Positions 6,212 through 7,120 of a stretch of 7,120 nucleotides of DNA are shown in pieces. Source of the stretch: Candidatus Gallimonas caecicola (lineage in GTDB: Bacteria > Bacillota > Clostridia > Christensenellales > Borkfalkiaceae); assembly GCA_904394195.1 (NCBI GenBank), contig CAJFNH010000063.1, positions 1-7,120 of the forward strand, given 5' to 3'. The translations under genes were made by a program, and so were the position numbers. Numbering within the stretch: position 1 is the first letter of the stretch; every line of letters starts with the position of its first letter. Under the pieces are notes generated by a model. That model had not been told where the DNA came from. It searched no databases and worked only from the letters and a program-made list of their open reading frames with translations.

Positions 6212-7120
6212 ATGTATAAAAAAGTCTATCTCACATTGGAAAACGGAAAAGTGTTCGAAGGGTATTCTTTCGGCGCGCAGAGGGAAGTGATCGGCGAACT
6301 CGTGTTCACAACGGGCATGACGGGGTATATCGAGACGCTCACCGATCCGAGCTACTACGGACAGATCGTCACGCAGACCTTCCCGCTCATCGGGAATTAC
6401 GGCGTCATCCTGTCCGATCGGGAGAGCGCGAAGTGTCACCTGACGGCATATGTCGTGCGCGAGAAGTGCGATGCGCCCTCCAACTTCCGCTGTGAGATGA
6501 CGCTGGAGCAATTTCTCCGCCAACAGGACATCCCCGCCGTGTTCGGGGTGGACACGCGCGAGCTCACGCGTATCGTGCGCGAGGCGGGCGTCATGAACGC
6601 GGCGATCACTTACAAGCCCATTACCGATTTTACCGCGCTGAAGGAATACCGCGTGCGCAATGCCGTTGCGTCCGTCACCGCAGGCGGCGTGCGCAGTTAC
6701 GGCGAAGAGGGGGGGCTGCGCGTGGCGATGTATGACTTCGGCGCAAAGCAGAATATCGAGCGCGAGCTCGTGCGCCGCGGCTGTCACGTCATAGAAGTTC
6801 CCGCAGAATATACGGCGGAACAGGTGCTTGCGCTTTCTCCCGACGGCATTATGCTGACCAACGGACCCGGGGATCCCGCCGAAAATGTGGAGGTCGTTAA
6901 AAATATCCGTGCGCTCATCGGCAAAAAGCCCATCTTCGGCATCTGCCTGGGGCATCAGCTCTTTGCCCTTGCCATGGGCGGGCAGACGCGCAAGATGAAG
7001 TACGGTCACCGCGGCGCCAATCAGCCTGTCAAAGATCTTGCGACGGGAAAGGTATTCATCTCCTCCCAGAATCACGGCTACGAAGTTGTGAGCGATTCTG
7101 TAAAGGGGATGGGAAATCTT
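6212..7120 (+). CDS. carA: Carbamoyl-phosphate synthase small (glutaminase) subunit, 3' end cut off by window
   Basis: Hydrolyses glutamine and passes ammonia to the CarB large subunit, which makes carbamoyl phosphate for ArgF and for pyrimidine synthesis. The frame is open from ATG 6212 to the last base, giving 303 residues; the family is about 350-380 long, so roughly 50-75 residues are missing. The N-terminal CarA-specific domain has FTTGMTGYIETLTDPSYYG (32-50), TFPLIGNYG (56-64) and FGVDTRELTRIVRE (111-124). The class-I glutamine amidotransferase domain begins near residue 169. It has LTNGPGDP (215-222) and the nucleophile C245 in GICLGHQLFALAMGG, then KYGHRGANQPV (263-273) and SSQNHGYEV (284-292). 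The catalytic His/Glu pair (HPE motif) falls beyond the window end. Its position behind argF suggests expression together with arginine synthesis; carB is expected next. Confidence 0.96.
   Translation, partial: MYKKVYLTLENGKVFEGYSFGAQREVIGELVFTTGMTGYIETLTDPSYYGQIVTQTFPLIGNYGVILSDRESAKCHLTAYVVREKCDAPSNFRCEMTLEQFLRQQDIPAVFGVDTRELTRIVREAGVMNAAITYKPITDFTALKEYRVRNAVASVTAGGVRSYGEEGGLRVAMYDFGAKQNIERELVRRGCHVIEVPAEYTAEQVLALSPDGIMLTNGPGDPAENVEVVKNIRALIGKKPIFGICLGHQLFALAMGGQTRKMKYGHRGANQPVKDLATGKVFISSQNHGYEVVSDSVKGMGNL

Overview
The window is one continuous, tightly packed plus-strand operon for arginine biosynthesis, in the order argG (3' part) - argC - argJ - argB - argD - argF - carA (5' part). Nearly every base is coding. 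Gaps between genes are 9, 23, 40 and 16 bases, and two junctions are 4-base overlaps (argJ/argB GTGA, argD/argF ATGA). No RNA gene, mobile element, CRISPR array, phage gene or defence gene was seen.

Organism: GC content is high (near 60% by eye, not counted), with strong G/C preference at third codon positions. Shine-Dalgarno sites are purine-rich (AAGGAGG before argF, AAGGAG before argD), and one gene starts with GTG. The acetyl-recycling argJ, an arginine-inhibitable style of argB and a linked carA point to a bacterium, most plausibly a GC-rich member of the Bacillota (Clostridia). That assignment is inference. The short, type-2 form of ArgC is the least typical element for a Bacillus-like arg cluster.

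How the genes work together: ArgJ makes N-acetylglutamate by moving the acetyl group from N-acetylornithine. ArgB phosphorylates it, ArgC reduces the acyl phosphate to the semialdehyde, ArgD transaminates this to N-acetylornithine, and ArgJ releases ornithine while recovering the acetyl group. CarA, with a CarB expected downstream, supplies carbamoyl phosphate. ArgF joins it to ornithine to give citrulline, and ArgG condenses citrulline with aspartate. ArgH, the last step, is not in the window; nor is an argA-type synthase or an ArgR-type regulator.

Control: two intergenic sites deserve attention. The end of argC holds a near-consensus housekeeping promoter (TTGACG, 17-base spacer, TATAAT with an extended -10 TG) pointing into argJ. 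The argB/argD junction holds a 7-bp hairpin followed by five Ts, overlapping the argB stop codon, that could act as a weak terminator or attenuator. No convincing ArgR operator was found.

No previously undescribed system was found; apart from these possible control sites this is ordinary core metabolism.
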